Positions 1-12,849 of a DNA stretch of 64,000 bases are shown one piece after another; the first letter of the stretch is position 1; every line of letters begins with the position of its first letter. The stretch comes from Mycteria americana (taxonomy: Eukaryota > Chordata > Aves > Ciconiiformes > Ciconiidae), in contig NC_134367.1 of the NCBI RefSeq assembly GCF_035582795.1, positions 4,218,501 to 4,282,500 of the forward strand, given 5' to 3'. The position numbers and the translations under genes are program-made. The notes under the pieces are model-generated. The model had not been told where the DNA came from. It did not search any database and was given only the letters and a program-made list of their open reading frames with translations.

Positions 1-2147
1 AAAATGGCAACCAATAAACACCTCCAGTATTGCAAACTTTACACCTGACTTCATAAACACAGTGATGGGGTCTGAACTATTCTCTACCTAGAAACAAGAT
101 TTGGGGTGATATATAGACTGTTTTTGAAAACATCAGACCTGTGTTCAATAGCCAGTCATTAAAGTAAATTAAATGTCCTGTTTTATTCAGTAGTACAGAT
201 ATAGTCATGAGTTCTCTAGCGCTAAAAATGCAAAACCGAAATGTTTTTCGTTGTTTCCTCCAATAGTTACAGATGCACAATCAATTTCTTTTCTCCCATC
301 ACAACTAGTCATGGAGGCGGGAAGTCAATTTTTTGGAGTCAATTTCCTACATCTATCTTGAAAAGATGTTAGGGCAACACAGGGTTATTTTCATCCAGGT
401 GCATTAGAAAAAAACTAGGAGTTTCCCCACGGCACTGGAGCCTATTTTTAAGCAATTTAATTGATCTTCATGTCCTTGAATTTGGAGCTGTATCAAGCTA
501 AAGAAAGAGATGCTCCTTCCCCACAACTGTAGCCTTTTTTTGTGTCTAAAGAGTCTAAAAGGAATCCCAGTCAAAACCACAAAGGAAATGCAGATATCAA
601 AAAAGTCAAATTAACACAGAGGTTGGGTAGCATTTTATTTCCTTCTTGTCTTAACTTCCCCATTAAAAGCTTGACAATGCTCCTTCCTTGTTAGTCTGAA
701 GAGGACAACATGTCCGAATTTTCCCTGTTATTTTGGAAATATCCTGCACAAGGTTTCTATAAGCCATATTTGTGCAAGAAAAAAAAATCTCTTGACTTCC
801 GCAGCTTTGGATCTGTCAAATGAGGCTAGATCACTTTCTTCTGAACCAACATCTACAACAGGACCATACACTGTAAGTGTTAAATGACACCAAAGGGCCA
901 CATATTCCACCTATTTCTGTGGCTTCTTAGAAAGAAAAGGCCTGAGGATACAGCAGTAACCCATGTTTGAAGCTGCCTCGAGTAACCTGCCTGACTGGAG
1001 TAATCTTACATTTATATCAGCAACTAAAAAGTCCAGGGACAGCTTTCTGGTGAAATGGAAGACTACTCACCAGATCTTTTGGCCTCCGAAAGAAGATGGT
1101 TGTGTTCAAGATGTGTACCAAGAACTGTTCCTGGTCTATGCTAACACCTGAACCATGCCCAAGATATGTTCGGGAGATGGCTAGCTGACCCATTCCTAAG
1201 CTACACCAAAGGTCCCGATAACATTTAAACAACACACTAACCATTTAGCAAGCACGTCTCACTGCCCATAAACTGGTCATGTTCAACTTACTACTACAGA
1301 CGTGGATCATCTGTTTTCCATCCCTCAAGTTTCTGCTGGAAAAAATCTCTGGTATTAAGTCTGGATAAATTCAGGACAGACTGAGCCTCAGATTTCCCTC
1401 CTGTCCCAACAAAACACATGTCTAGTGTGTAAGTCATAGAGGTGTTACTCCAAACAGGGTTGTCTCCACCTCTGTCTCTAGATGCCACACCTCACCATCA
1501 AGGTCTTTTGTTTCACCCCAGCAGCCATCCTCACTGCAATACACGGCTAACTTCAGGCTCTTTCTCCCATTTTTGCCCAATTTCTATGGAGCCCCTTGAG
1601 TCTCTATCTCACCTCTGCACTTCCCACGTCCCCTGAGTGGAGCCTGGGGTTGGCCTCATGCAGGACTGCTTACACAGCTCTCCTGTGTTGATGGCCCTAC
1701 AGGGACCTGCTTCTCCCGTACCAGTTTCCTGGCCTGTCTCTCTCATGCACTGACCACTGAGAGTTCTTCCCAAGAAGCTCCTCATCGCATGTCTAGTGAG
1801 AACTTCCCTCCTACCATTATTTTTTTCCCTTGGACAACTGGCAGGAAGGCAGCTGGAACCAAACTCTTTAATAGTGCAGCTCAAGCTATGGGAGAAAAGA
1901 GACCTCTTGGTTGATGTACACCTTCCGAAGCTAATGCAGGACCTCAGAAAACCTCCTCCTTGATCACCTGAAGAATGGATCAGTTTTCAAAATGGTGATT
2001 GGGATATGGACTTTCCAAAAATTTGCTGATCAGTGGCTTTTTCCCCTCACAGCTCTCTTCCATGGCAGGGATCCAGATTGGAGATGGTCCCATGGCTGAT
2101 CTTGGACAGGCACTTCAGTCACTAGGATTGGAGTTCCCCCACTGAAA

Positions 2148-2305
2148 CCTAGTTTCATGCATGAGCAGCCTCTATCAAGTGGTCCATCAAGGGGAACGAA
2201 CATCGTGTACCTTCCACCCACTGTCACCTAGTTTCATGCATGAGCAGCCTCTATCAAGTGCTCCATCACGGGGAACCAACATCGTGTACCTTCCACCCAC
2301 TGTCA
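2148..2305. repeat. 79-bp tandem duplication (two copies)
   Basis: Copies at 2148-2226 and 2227-2305 both begin CCTAGTTTCATGC and end CCCACTGTCA. They differ at only a few bases, so the duplication is fairly recent. It carries no recognisable gene. Confidence 0.9.
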
Positions 2306-3472
2306 TCTTCACTGTGTCTGTAAACGTCTGTGCCTCTCACTGTCATTTTTTCTTTGCACTTAACTTTGGGACAGGGGAACTCAACACCACTGCTTGCTGC
2401 CACCTGTTTATTTACTCCTAGCCACAGGACATTTTCACTAAATTAATTCTTTCCTTCTGTTCTGGCAGATTAGTTGCTCATCAGTTGTGGTTAAAAGCAG
2501 GGACTCTCCTTCAGGTCCAAAGACATTCGCACTCCTTGCCCCGCAGCCCAGAAAAAAAGATGACAAGTGGCAATTTCCCAAGCTGAAAAGGCAAAAACCA
2601 AACCAACAAGCTCCCTGAAGGAACAGTGAGCCAAAGAGATGAATTTATTGCTATTTCTTCACAAGGACAGGTCCCATACAAAATCCCCCACCCACTCCTT
2701 TGCTACCAGATCAAATATTAACTCTAATAGACACCTCAAGATCCACAGCTTCCCATCAATAACAGCCCTACTGCTTTCTCTGCATGCTGGCGACTGTTTG
2801 CCCGCATCTTCTCCTGGTGCTCAAGGAGAAGAAAGAAGTGGGGGACCTTGCCCAGGCTCCCTTTCCCCAGTGCCAAGCAGTCTTCAAGGGGGCTGTTACC
2901 GCCCCAAGTGTATTTACCTTTCCATAGCGGGAGCCTAGACCAGGACAAGCATTGCTGCTGCTCTCCAGCTGGAGCTGGGGGAGGGAGGTGAGGAGGATGG
3001 AGCTGCTCCCCCTTTCCTTCCCTCTCCCTGACGTTGTTTGGTTCCAAAGAGCATTGAACAACGTGTGACCCTGTGGGCAGACCCTGGCAGGGTTTGCTCA
3101 AGAGCCTCATTCCCCAAAACAAACATCCCTGCCCCTCATGCCACCTGGGACAGGCAGGAGGAGAATTATGCAAGGAGTAGACAAATGCATTTTCCATCCC
3201 CATTAAATCCTGTTGTTTTAGCAAGCAGCTTCACCCTTAATGGCTTCCCTAATGCTGGCCATGTTTTATGATCACGGACTGCCCCTTTCTTACCCTCTTT
3301 CTGGCCATGCTCTGTTTTCTGAAATGAAGAGGAGGGTGCATGTGAATGGGGTGCTTTTCTGAAACCTTGAGCAGGTGCACGGAGTGTTTTGAGTTGTGGG
3401 GTTGCATCTACATCCTAGCTCACAGATCAGAGAGCTGGTCAATGTTCCCTATGGCTTGCTTAAAAAAAACTC

Positions 3473-3474
<2 letters not shown>

Positions 3475-3505
<31 letters not shown>
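3475..3505. repeat. (CA)n microsatellite
   Basis: About 15 uninterrupted CA dinucleotides follow a short A-run. It is a simple sequence repeat with no gene association seen. Confidence 0.95.
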
Positions 3506-3507
<2 letters not shown>

Positions 3508-5693
3508 GTTTTAACATAAAAGACTGACTCCTCAAAACTTCTTTTCCCATGTTCAGGAGGAAAACAGAGAAGAGATGACAGAGGATTCCTTCCTCATCCC
3601 CTGCCTGAAGCAAAAGAAGGAGGCAACACAGTACAGAACACAATGGGGTGCAAATTATTTCACCCCATCTCCATGGATGGGGTTGGTGAAGACACCAGCC
3701 TATTTAAGAAACTGTGCCTCTGCCTCAGCCACTGCTCTGGACAAAGTGTACGAAAATACACGGCCTTTCCCTAGACCATCACTGCCCTCCCCAGTTCTCA
3801 CAGATCCCTGGCGGAGGTCTGAAGCTCCGTTTTCTCATCACGTTCCCCAAGAACTTTATCACGTATTGGATCAACCCACCACTGGCAGTCTGGGAGATGC
3901 AAAGGGAGGCAGATGTGGGCTTGATAGCACCAAGCATCTCATGGATATTGTGCCCATCACATGAGACAGACAGATATGAGGCTTCCCCTCCTTCCCTTGG
4001 ACCTCAGGGGGCCATGGCAATGCTGCCAGTTCTATCTGTCCTGCCAGCATTGCATAGTTTCCCAACCTGCTGATTAGGGACAACAGTTCGTGAAGCAAGG
4101 AGGGGAATTTGTCTGCTTTGCCACCTACCTCCTCTTGCCCCTCCTCAACCTCCTTATTTGCCCTCCACTGTGAAGAAGATTCTTGCTTGTTTCTAAAATC
4201 CTAGTCCTCACAGAGTGAGCTAATGTGTTTTTTCACAAACTGAAGCTCACATTTCATGCCCTACACCCAATTTGTTGCAGTCAGTTTACCAGAAGCAGAC
4301 CTCTCTGCCCTCTGCGCACAGACGTAGCTCACCTCCTGCTGTTGTTCGCCATTGCTTCAGTTTGCTGCTCTCACCGAAGCAGTAAAAAATTAAGCACCTT
4401 CATGACTTGATTTCATTAACGATTCTTGGCTTATACTGTTTGTCGGCAGACAAAAATGTACTTGCAGTTCTCATATGTCTCAGGAGTGGCATTTCTTGGA
4501 GACAAGCACAAGTGTTAAGAGTGTTGTTCAAAGCTCTGGTGACACTTCCTCTGGTCCATCGTACACATGGCTGGTCCTTCACATGCATGAAAAAAAGATT
4601 TAACTTTTTTTTTTCAGAAACAGGAAAAGGTTACAAGGTGATAACAGATGTGGAGACATTACACACAAGTAGATTTGACATGTTGAATCTAAGAAATCGG
4701 AAAGAGAGATGTGATTCTCTTCATAACCGCATCAGGGAGGTGACTAGCAGCAAGGGAAAATGTTATTACACTGAGGTCATTTTGGGCAGAGAATGAGTAG
4801 GTTTAGACTCTCCACAAAGGCTAGACACTGGAAGAAGGTTCAAACCGTCAGAGTGGGGTAAGAGAATTCATTGCCTGTAGCAGCAGTGAGACACAACCTC
4901 ACTGTTTTCAGGACAGAGCTTAGCTGACAGCTGAAAGGGAACTGGGATGCAGTCTCCTGTGACAGTGTGGCAGAACACACAGTGGTGTCCAGCCACTTCT
5001 GTCTAATGACTTCTTCTTCAAGATTTGGTACAAATCCATGGCTAAAATCCCAAATACAAGATGCAGAGAGTAATTGAGCTCTGAACCATATTAGAAGAAC
5101 ATCTGGGAGAAGGAGCTACTCCCATGTCTGCAGATTTCATAGCCAGGAGGGGGAATGTCCACAGCCCTTTCACCCCTACTCTGCCTTCTTCAGCTGCAGA
5201 CCTACGACTCTGATCCAAGCAAGGACTGAAGCCCTGATCCATTCCTGCACCCAAGGAGGAGGGTCTGTTGCCTCCTTGTTTCACGCAGCCTTGCAGGCCA
5301 GCTGCCCAGCCTTTGCTATGCTTACTGTGCCTGGTGGCTGGGGGGAGGACAGCCTGTCACAAGACCATGGCCAAGAGCCATGGGGCATCAGCAGATCTGC
5401 ATGGTTTACAGTATTGCAGGTCACAGGAACCCACCTCCCTCATCCTCCAATCCTGTGTCCTCCTTGGGTGCAACCCACCAGCTGGCACAGGGCATGCGAG
5501 CACAGAGTGATTTGGCCGCTCAGGTCAGCTAGCATGATTTGGTCATTGCTCAGGTCAGGCATCCTCAAATGCATTAGGTTGCAACATCTTCATACATCAC
5601 CGGTCTCTATAGTAATAGGGCAATGAACTTGCTGTTCTTCAGACAATCACTCCTCCGCCCCCCTAGTTGTCTGCACTGCTCCCTCCCAAAGCC

Positions 5694-5700
5694 TTTATAA
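5694..5700 (+). promoter_or_regulatory. TATA box of AvBD9
   Basis: A CTTTATAA element lies about 100 bases before the AvBD9 start codon. No 3' splice site is obvious between the two, so the 5' UTR and signal peptide may share one exon. This is inferred from position and motif only. Confidence 0.55.
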
Positions 5701-5798
5701 GTACAGGGACGAGCCATCTTCTGCCTCGAACATCGACTTCTGTCCATCTTCAAGTATCTTCAGACCTGCAAAGAGCATCCCACTACCAGCTGGCAGTC

Positions 5799-8700
5799 AT
5801 GAGAATCCTCTTCTTCCTTGTTGCTGTTCTCTTCTTCCTCTTCCAGGCCACTCCAGGTAAGATAGAAAATAGATGAGATGGAGGCTAAAAGGATGCATGT
5901 GCAGAGAAGTCCATTAGAGCCCAGTGCTGAGGTTCAGATTACCTCCGTGCTCTCAGGCTCTGTGACTTTCATATTAGAAGTCCCCTTTCCAGTCATAGTC
6001 CTGATCTTTAAGCTATTGAGTCAAGGTCCTTGATGGTCTTACTGATGGTGTCTTTCTAGCCCTATGCATTTTGCCTTCCAGTTGCATGATGACATGATGG
6101 AAAAAAGATGCTCCTGTGTATTCAGGCAATTCTTAGGCTAATACTTAAGACACCGTCCTGCAATGTGAGAGCTTTCTCTTCTCACATTAGCATCCCTACC
6201 TCCTGACTGTGTATTGTACATTAGTAGACCTCCTGTATTTTTGGAAAAAAGTAGTTATGACTGTGGAGCTTTGCCTGAACTCTATACTATCCATGTGCAT
6301 TAAGTGGGTTTGGAGCATATGCATCATTCCAGGCTGTCTGGGGAACTTCAGAGAAGTTTAAGCTAACTTCATCCCTGTTTTAGTTTGCGGTAGACTCAAA
6401 TTTGTGCTTACTTTCAGTGAATGTACTTACTACTCAATGAACAAATGGAGAACTGCTTAGGCCAAAAGCAAGCACCTGTAGGAGCTTTAGGCAAAGCCTG
6501 TACTGCGTGCTTCTGGATTACTTTCTTGGACTTTTCCTATTTTATGCATTACAAAAAAATATTCTCAATTTCAAAGTAAACTGTGACCCCTGAGATGGCT
6601 GTAGGGATGGTGCAATTCCAGTAGAGGCTCTGGGAAAGGGCAACAAGTTATTTTATATCTCTTCATAAAGACTCGCACATGGAAAAGACCCATAACACTA
6701 TAGGGTTTTTTGATTTAGGAGACAAGGGAAACCAAGGTCTAATGATGTCTTTAAAATCAGCTGAGTGAAATCAGCAACACACAAACCTTGAATGATATGT
6801 GATTAAGAGTTCAGCACCACTAGGACAAATTGGTTGAAATGTGGTGGATCTAATTTAGAATAAAGCTTGCATGCCTTTCAAATTAAGGATAGAGTCCAAT
6901 TTGATGACAGGTGTGGATTGAGCTAGGGTGAAATGATTGGGTTTGTGCTTAGCAAGAAGTTGGGGCAGCTGATAAGGGCCTCTTCTGCCTTTTAAGTACA
7001 CAGGTATGTACGCAGGTATACAAGGCTCCAGGTGATATAAGAGATCCATTTAAATCATACAAAAAATACCACAATTTGAATCTCAGGCTGAACATCCCAG
7101 TGGAAACAAGTAATGTTTAGCCTGGAAATACTCCGAACCCAGACTTGGGGCTGGCTTTTCAGCTGGGATAAGCCCAGGCAGTTCCCCTGGTGATGATGGA
7201 TCTGCAGTCTTTGCCGCGACCTGATCATTTGGCCCTTCAGTTCTGAACGTACCAGCATGGTAAAACCAGCATAGCATCTAGCTAAACCATACACGGTACT
7301 AGTGACAATAGTCACTGACTTTATTTTATGGTGTATACTTTAGTGTACAAAATATTTCAGTTGGGCAAACGTTAGTCCCATTGATTTGGCTGTGATTAAG
7401 AATTATCTTTTGTGAAGTTTTATGCCCTCTGTGTTAGCCTCACCATGTTTTACGTGGTAACACAGTGCACAGGTTTCCTGTGAGCATGCTGCTTGTGCTC
7501 ACAATGCTATTCAAAGTAGGAGGTAAAGGTTATGCCTCATAAATATGTTTTACATTTGCTGAAACTTCAACTGAAAGCTTCAAGTAGTTTAGTTAAGATA
7601 TTTATATTTGACTATCATCACTTTTTTCCCGAGAGTAATGTGAGATTAATTTTAAAAATACATTTTTCTGTGTTTCCTGTGGCTTTTTCACATAACATGA
7701 TATTTCTGTGTGTAACTGGAATGACAAGCACGTGTCTCCAGGAGAGATGCTGAGGAAGCAGACGGTTATCTTCGCGTCACTATTAATCAGGCAGACTGTC
7801 TCTCCACGCTAGCATTACAGCCTGCTCTTCTGGTTAGTTTGCATTTCATATGGAGGTAAAGACCTTAAGAAGGTGTGATCAGGTTACCCCAATCACAAAC
7901 CAGGCACTGTGGCAGGAAAACACATACAGCACCATTTAGTCCAATGCCACAATTCTCCAATCCTCTGCCTTGACAAATGAACATTAATTTTCCCTTGGGT
8001 TTTTTTTGCAGCTTACAGCCAAGAACCTGCTGACACCCTAGCATGCCGGCAAAACCGGGGCTCCTGCTCGTTTGTTGCATGCTCTGGTCCTCTGGTTGAC
8101 GTTGGGACCTGCCGCAACGGGAAGCTGAAATGCTGCAAATGGTAAGACGAAGACTCCGGAGAAATGCCACTGCACCAAGAACAAATAGCCTTACTGGCCT
8201 TTTCCCCCTTTTGGGACACAGCACAACGTCTCCAGCCTCCTACACCTTCCAAAAAAACCCTCTAATTGCTGAGTTTTGTGGCCGGTAACAAAAAGGCAGA
8301 GCCTTGTGGTGTCAAAAAAGCCAGTCTGCTTTCTCTGAAAAACCACAGGGAGAATTTGGTGATGAGCAGGGAGGGTCCTGGAGTTTGCAGCTGAAGGAGC
8401 CAGGGCTGGCTGTCTTTGCAGCAAGGGAGCCCTTTTCTCCATAAGCTCACTGAGACTATACGTCAGCTGTGACACTAATGCAGGTTTGAGCTCACACTCA
8501 AGCCTCAGCCTTTGAATCTCTCTATCACTAGTAACATCTAATATCACTAATAACATATCACTGATAACTTCTTCCAGCATGAGTCTGGTACTAGGGCAGA
8601 ACCAGCTCATGCTCAAACTCTGCCTCTACTAAGCAGGGTGGGCACAACTGATTTGAGACGGCTCTGAGGACTCCACCTCAATCCACACAGGCAGCAGCAT

Positions 8701-9523
8701 GGAGCTTCGCGTTACCAAAAAGAAAAAAGCTTTTATCAGCACAGAATAACCATTGAGCAAGCCAGGACTCATACCAGGGATGCAGTTCTCCATCTGGGTT
8801 ACTTTATCTGGTGCAAAGTGTCAGACGTTAGACCAAAGTGCCATGGGATATTTTCCACCCTCTAGGAATAAAACATTTTTTCATCAGCACCAGTGAGAAA
8901 GCACCTGCATCTATAGGAGATATCCCATGCAGAGTGATACTGTAATATGCCACAGTCCAGCTCTGCAGTTGGTGACATTTCATACCAAAGGAGCTGTAAC
9001 AGATCTACCCCTTTTTGGACTCCATACCGCTTTCTTTTTTTTTTTTTTTTTAATTATTTGCATTTATATTTAATCTAATTGGATTTCTGTGAAACATAAT
9101 GCTGAAGGATGCAAAAAAAGGGAGAAGCCTTGTCACCTTTTTCATAGAAAAAAGGCATGGAGGGCATGGAGGAAAGCGAGAGGACCAGCCACTTTCTCCA
9201 GTGCAGCTCTTTATTCCTAAGCTAGTTTTATTCTTAAACTATATCCTGGCAGGTATTCTGCGTCAGCAGCTGCTGCAGCCGAGTAGCTGTGGTGTGTGCT
9301 GAGTGGTAAGATCCACATCCTCCATTTTATCTGGGTTGTCTTATGGCCAGTGGACCACACAGGTCAGTGGTCCAGATCACAAGGATCTCCGGTATTCTTT
9401 AACCCTAAGTGTTACCTTATGTCTATGGTAGTCTGAGATGGCAAGGTATAATTGACTTTTTGGATGGAGATAGATGAACTAGCTAAGCACCTGATTTTTC
9501 TTTGCAGGACACCCAGTTCCTAA
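5799..9523 (+). CDS. AvBD9: Avian beta-defensin 9 precursor
   Basis: Secreted antimicrobial beta-defensin. Three coding exons were read: 5799-5856 (signal peptide, [16 protein letters not shown]), 8012-8141 (core) and 9508-9523 (tail, TPSS then stop). Exon 1 ends at CCAG|GTAAG, the core starts after TTTTTGCAG and the tail after TTTGCAG. Phases agree and give 67 residues, the length I recall for chicken AvBD9. The cysteines follow C-x6-C-x4-C-x9-C-x6-CC, with the Gly-x-Cys of the family (VGTC) and a CCKW end. The signal peptide and the SCSFVAC core match AvBD9 better than any other member. The start is the only Met before the hydrophobic stretch. The gene converges on AvBD8. Reading past the core donor meets a stop at once (TGG TAA), so intron retention would still yield a full six-cysteine core. 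Confidence 0.95.
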
Positions 9524-9716
9524 AACTGACACCTCGCTGACCACATAGACAAGAGCTCTGGGCATCTGAGACATCTCCCATTTTTGACATCAATGGATCC
9601 CAGCCTCCGTGCAAGCCTGGGGAGCCTTTCCCATGGGGGTGAAGACCCTTAGGAGCACAAGAAGATCTGAGGAGGAGTTCTTGTACCCTGATAAAGAGAT
9701 TTTTAGCTTCAATTCT

Positions 9717-9722
9717 AATAAA
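9717..9722 (+). terminator. AvBD9: Poly(A) signal of AvBD9
   Basis: A canonical AATAAA lies about 195 bases after the AvBD9 stop codon, giving a short 3' UTR typical of the family. Confidence 0.8.
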
Positions 9723-10740
9723 AGCAAGTCACTGTGAAACCACATTGCTGACATTTGCTCATGTATGTCAGGATGGTTTTTGTTGTTCTTATTGTCTATA
9801 AAAATCAACCTGTAAATGCAGTTTATTTAACTAAATTAAGTTAATTTAAGTGCATGTGTCATTGAGTCCTGTTAAATCGTCCTGCAGAGTGTCTGGATTG
9901 CAGCCACTTGTGTGACAACATATTTATTAATAAATCAAGAAGGACTAGAGCCCATTCCCTCTGCCATCCCAGTCCAGGGCACCAGGCTGGCGTTCAGGAG
10001 ACAGGATCACTCCTCCACTCCTCTGCAGGGTTGCATCTGCTAGCCCAACCTAAAGTTCTGGGAATGGCAACGCAGAGAAACTCAAGGGTGGCAGAAGACC
10101 AACTTCTTTAGGTCTTCAAACCACCTTGCCACATCCATGTCATTCTGCTCCTGCTGCCTCTATTTAGTCTAGAGCAGCGTTGTGTCAATGGGGTTTTACT
10201 TCTCTGGATCCTAGACTAGTAAAAATATTTATCAGTGCACTATGCTGTCTGGAAGCAGTGGGTTGCATGTCCATCAGCCTGGAGTCTCGGCACCTACTGT
10301 TACGAGGTATAGACATATCCCCTGCTTCCCTTCCCCGTCCCTAACATCCCAGAGTGCTAATGCAAAGGCCAAAAGGATTTGAGATAAGGGATGACGAAAA
10401 GTATCCATGCTCTCCATGCCACCAACTGCTATGGATGGTTTTAGGACTGCCACGGGCCCTGAACATGGTCACTTTATGCCAGCTTTCTGTTTGCCTTATC
10501 ACAGTCGGTTTGGAGGAGTTATTCTTGACTGTTACTGCTCAACCTAAGAATGAATAGGACCAGGCCATAGTCCTGTCCCTACGTGGGTTGGGTTTCTTCT
10601 CCTCATCTTGGAGAAGTTTACTGAAAGGCATATGTCACACTGACCCCGGGTGAGATGAAAGCCAGATCTTCCAGCAAAAACACACACCAAGACAATTCCT
10701 CACAGGTATAAGGATTAGACCCAAGGTCTTCTGGAGCAAG

Positions 10741-10746
10741 TTTATT
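10741..10746 (-). terminator. AvBD8: Probable poly(A) signal of AvBD8
   Basis: TTTATT on the plus strand is AATAAA on the minus strand. It lies about 500 bases beyond the AvBD8 stop and is the first canonical hexamer I see downstream. About 1 kb separates it from the AvBD9 signal, so the convergent genes need not overlap. Confidence 0.55.
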
Positions 10747-11248
10747 AAAATTTATGGAGATATGTAGACTATGAAATATGAAGACCCCAACTGAGCATTC
10801 AGTGTCTCCTGGAGACTTTGTCTTCTAATGCTAATCACATTATTGCTAACTCTAAAAGGAAAAGAAAATATTGAGTATCTATTCTGAGGAACAGAGGAAG
10901 AACCTGCTCTGCATACTCTCATGAGGACAGACTTCTGCATGTTGGTGATCTGCTCTCTGGGATAGATGTTGGTGGCCACAATATAGTTTCAACAGAAAAA
11001 CATTTTAAGAAAATGAGAAGTATTGGTCTTTTCTGGGTGGTTCAAGAATTGCTTTGGAGTTTCTTCAGGTCATCAAGTTTGTTTGTGGAGGAGTTTGTTT
11101 CCTTTCAGTTGTTGTTCGTCTTTTGGTGTGTGCATGTGTGTGTGTTGAATGCGTATTTTCAGCTCAAAATTCCAGATTTTCCGATGGGATGATGCATGTC
11201 CTAAATTGCCAGAAGCTCTGCTCAGCCAGTCTGAGATGCCAACAATCA

Positions 11249-12803
11249 CTAATCATACTGAAAAAAAAGGAAAGAAACTTTCAGATTTTGTACTTATAAC
11301 CAGGAAAAGATTTGAATAAGAAGCACAGAAGGGATTGAATGAACACTGAGAGCTGATATTCCTGGATAACTCATCAGTTCTTAGTAGGATATTCATAGTC
11401 CTGCCACTGATGATTTTTAAACATTAATTGTCTTTCTATTTTATTTAATAACGAATTGCCAGGTCTCTGTACCTGAAACTTCCTTCTCACCTTAAAATCT
11501 CTGGTGTGGAGAGGAATTTCCCTATATACATCTGCTGCTCATGCTTTGTTTTTAGCATCTCTGCTATTAATATTGAACAAGGTGTAAATAAGAGCCTCCA
11601 AAAATAAGACTAGCTACAGCATCATACAGCAAAAAGGCACAGAAAATGAAATATTAGAATCATTGTGGATATTTGTTTCTGCAGTTTCAGGTTGGAGTAA
11701 AGATACAGGCTGAACTTTAGGATTCTAGTAAGGCATTCAAGAAAAATTAAGATTATATGTTTTGGTTTTGTCTAAAAGGGGAGAATTATGAAACTGGAGA
11801 AAACATCTAGCAGAACAACATGACTTTCAGGTTGTTCTTCTGACTGTGAGACCTGGCAGACTGTTCAATGTGGAACATGCAGGTTTCCTATGAACCCGAC
11901 CCAAGTGTCCCAGGTCTCCAGACAGGGTGCACGTTGAGAGACGTGTCCTTTGAAGCCGGTATTACTCATCATGAGGAGTTTGAACCAGCTAATGGGAACA
12001 GCAGAGAAAAGAGTTCATTTCTAGCTAATTACTTATCTCTGCCAAAGAGATTTGACTGTGATCTTTCCCATGAGGCACTCAAGCTATATCATTAATGGTA
12101 CACGGGGAACTAGTGAGGAAATCCTCAGGAAATCCTATATCTGAGTGTACAGAGTCTCTGCTCCCTTGTCGGCTTGCACTAGAGGAGTTTCGCATCTAAA
12201 AGTCAGACTGGATGTGTGAAAGTGAGTAATGAACCCATTCCCCCAAAAAACACCTGAACTTCATCACATCCATAACTCACCACAGACCGACAGCAAGGGA
12301 CCCCTTGCTGGCAACGTCCGAAGGGCCTCATATTGGGTAGGGGACAGTGGTCGGTGGAACAGGTACCCCCAGCCTGCTTGCATTGCACTTCGTTATTAGG
12401 TGCACGCATGAAACCTGCACAAAAAGACCCCCACAGTCTTGATTTTCGTTCCCAAAGAAGACTAAGAACAAGTTAGGGTTATAGCATGACAGCAATATTC
12501 CAGTCTGCCTGCAGGCTGCCCACATCCATACCATTAAATTCCTTTATTTTCCAAAGCAGGAGGGTTCAGTGCATCCAATGGACTCAGATGGTGTCTGTAT
12601 GCTCTAAAGTCTGCCCAACATGCTGGCAGTGCGAGTTGGCCATGGGCAAAAGGGACTAAAACCCATTTTGTTTGTATTTCTATTTGAGGTACTCCATACT
12701 CACAGTCTTCCCTCTGCATTTCCTTTGATTTTATGTAACTCTTACCTAAAGTGCCTTGGAGCATTAAGAGGAGAACAGCAAAGAAAAGGGAAAAGATCTT
12801 CAT
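11249..12803 (-). CDS. AvBD8: Avian beta-defensin 8 precursor
   Basis: Secreted beta-defensin on the minus strand. Exons are 12746-12803 (signal, MKIFSLFFAVLLLMLQ), 12281-12414 (core) and 11249-11257 (only Tyr, Asp and the stop TAG). The core follows a GTGCAG acceptor and ends at GTG|GTGAGT; the tail follows a TTTTTTTTCAG acceptor. Total length is 66 residues. Cysteines are spaced x6, x4, x10, x5, then CC. The N-terminal FMRAPNNEVQC, the motif GVPCCRSV and the final YD match chicken AvBD8 closely. An in-frame upstream Met (MSLNLD) exists, but the start at 12803 gives the family-standard 58-nt exon. The core-tail junction is phase 0, unlike the phase 2 of the other genes here. Confidence 0.95.
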
Positions 12804-12849
12804 GTCCAAATTCAGTGACACCAGTTACAACAGCCACTAAGAAAAAAAC

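Larger units (their letters stand above)
1..5640. other. Left flank, no gene recognised
   Basis: I scanned both strands for the 58-nt AvBD signal exon and for a six-cysteine core exon and found neither. AvBD10, the usual neighbour of AvBD9, was therefore not found and probably lies further left. The open frames here, including a 162-codon one at 2736-3224 (-), have no recognisable domain and no supporting splice structure. The only structures I can support are a 79-bp tandem duplication at 2148-2305 and a CA dinucleotide run at 3475-3505. Confidence 0.6.

Noticed and set aside
464-500. ATGAAGATC on the minus strand resembling a defensin signal exon start
   Set aside because: It stops after four codons and has no hydrophobic stretch or donor.
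8191-8616. 141-codon minus-strand open frame inside AvBD9 intron 2
   Set aside because: It is antisense to the intron, with no recognised motif; chance is the simplest explanation.
12800-12821. Upstream in-frame Met (MSLNLD) as the AvBD8 start
   Set aside because: The start six codons later gives the 58-nt signal exon seen in every other gene here and a signal peptide starting MKIF.
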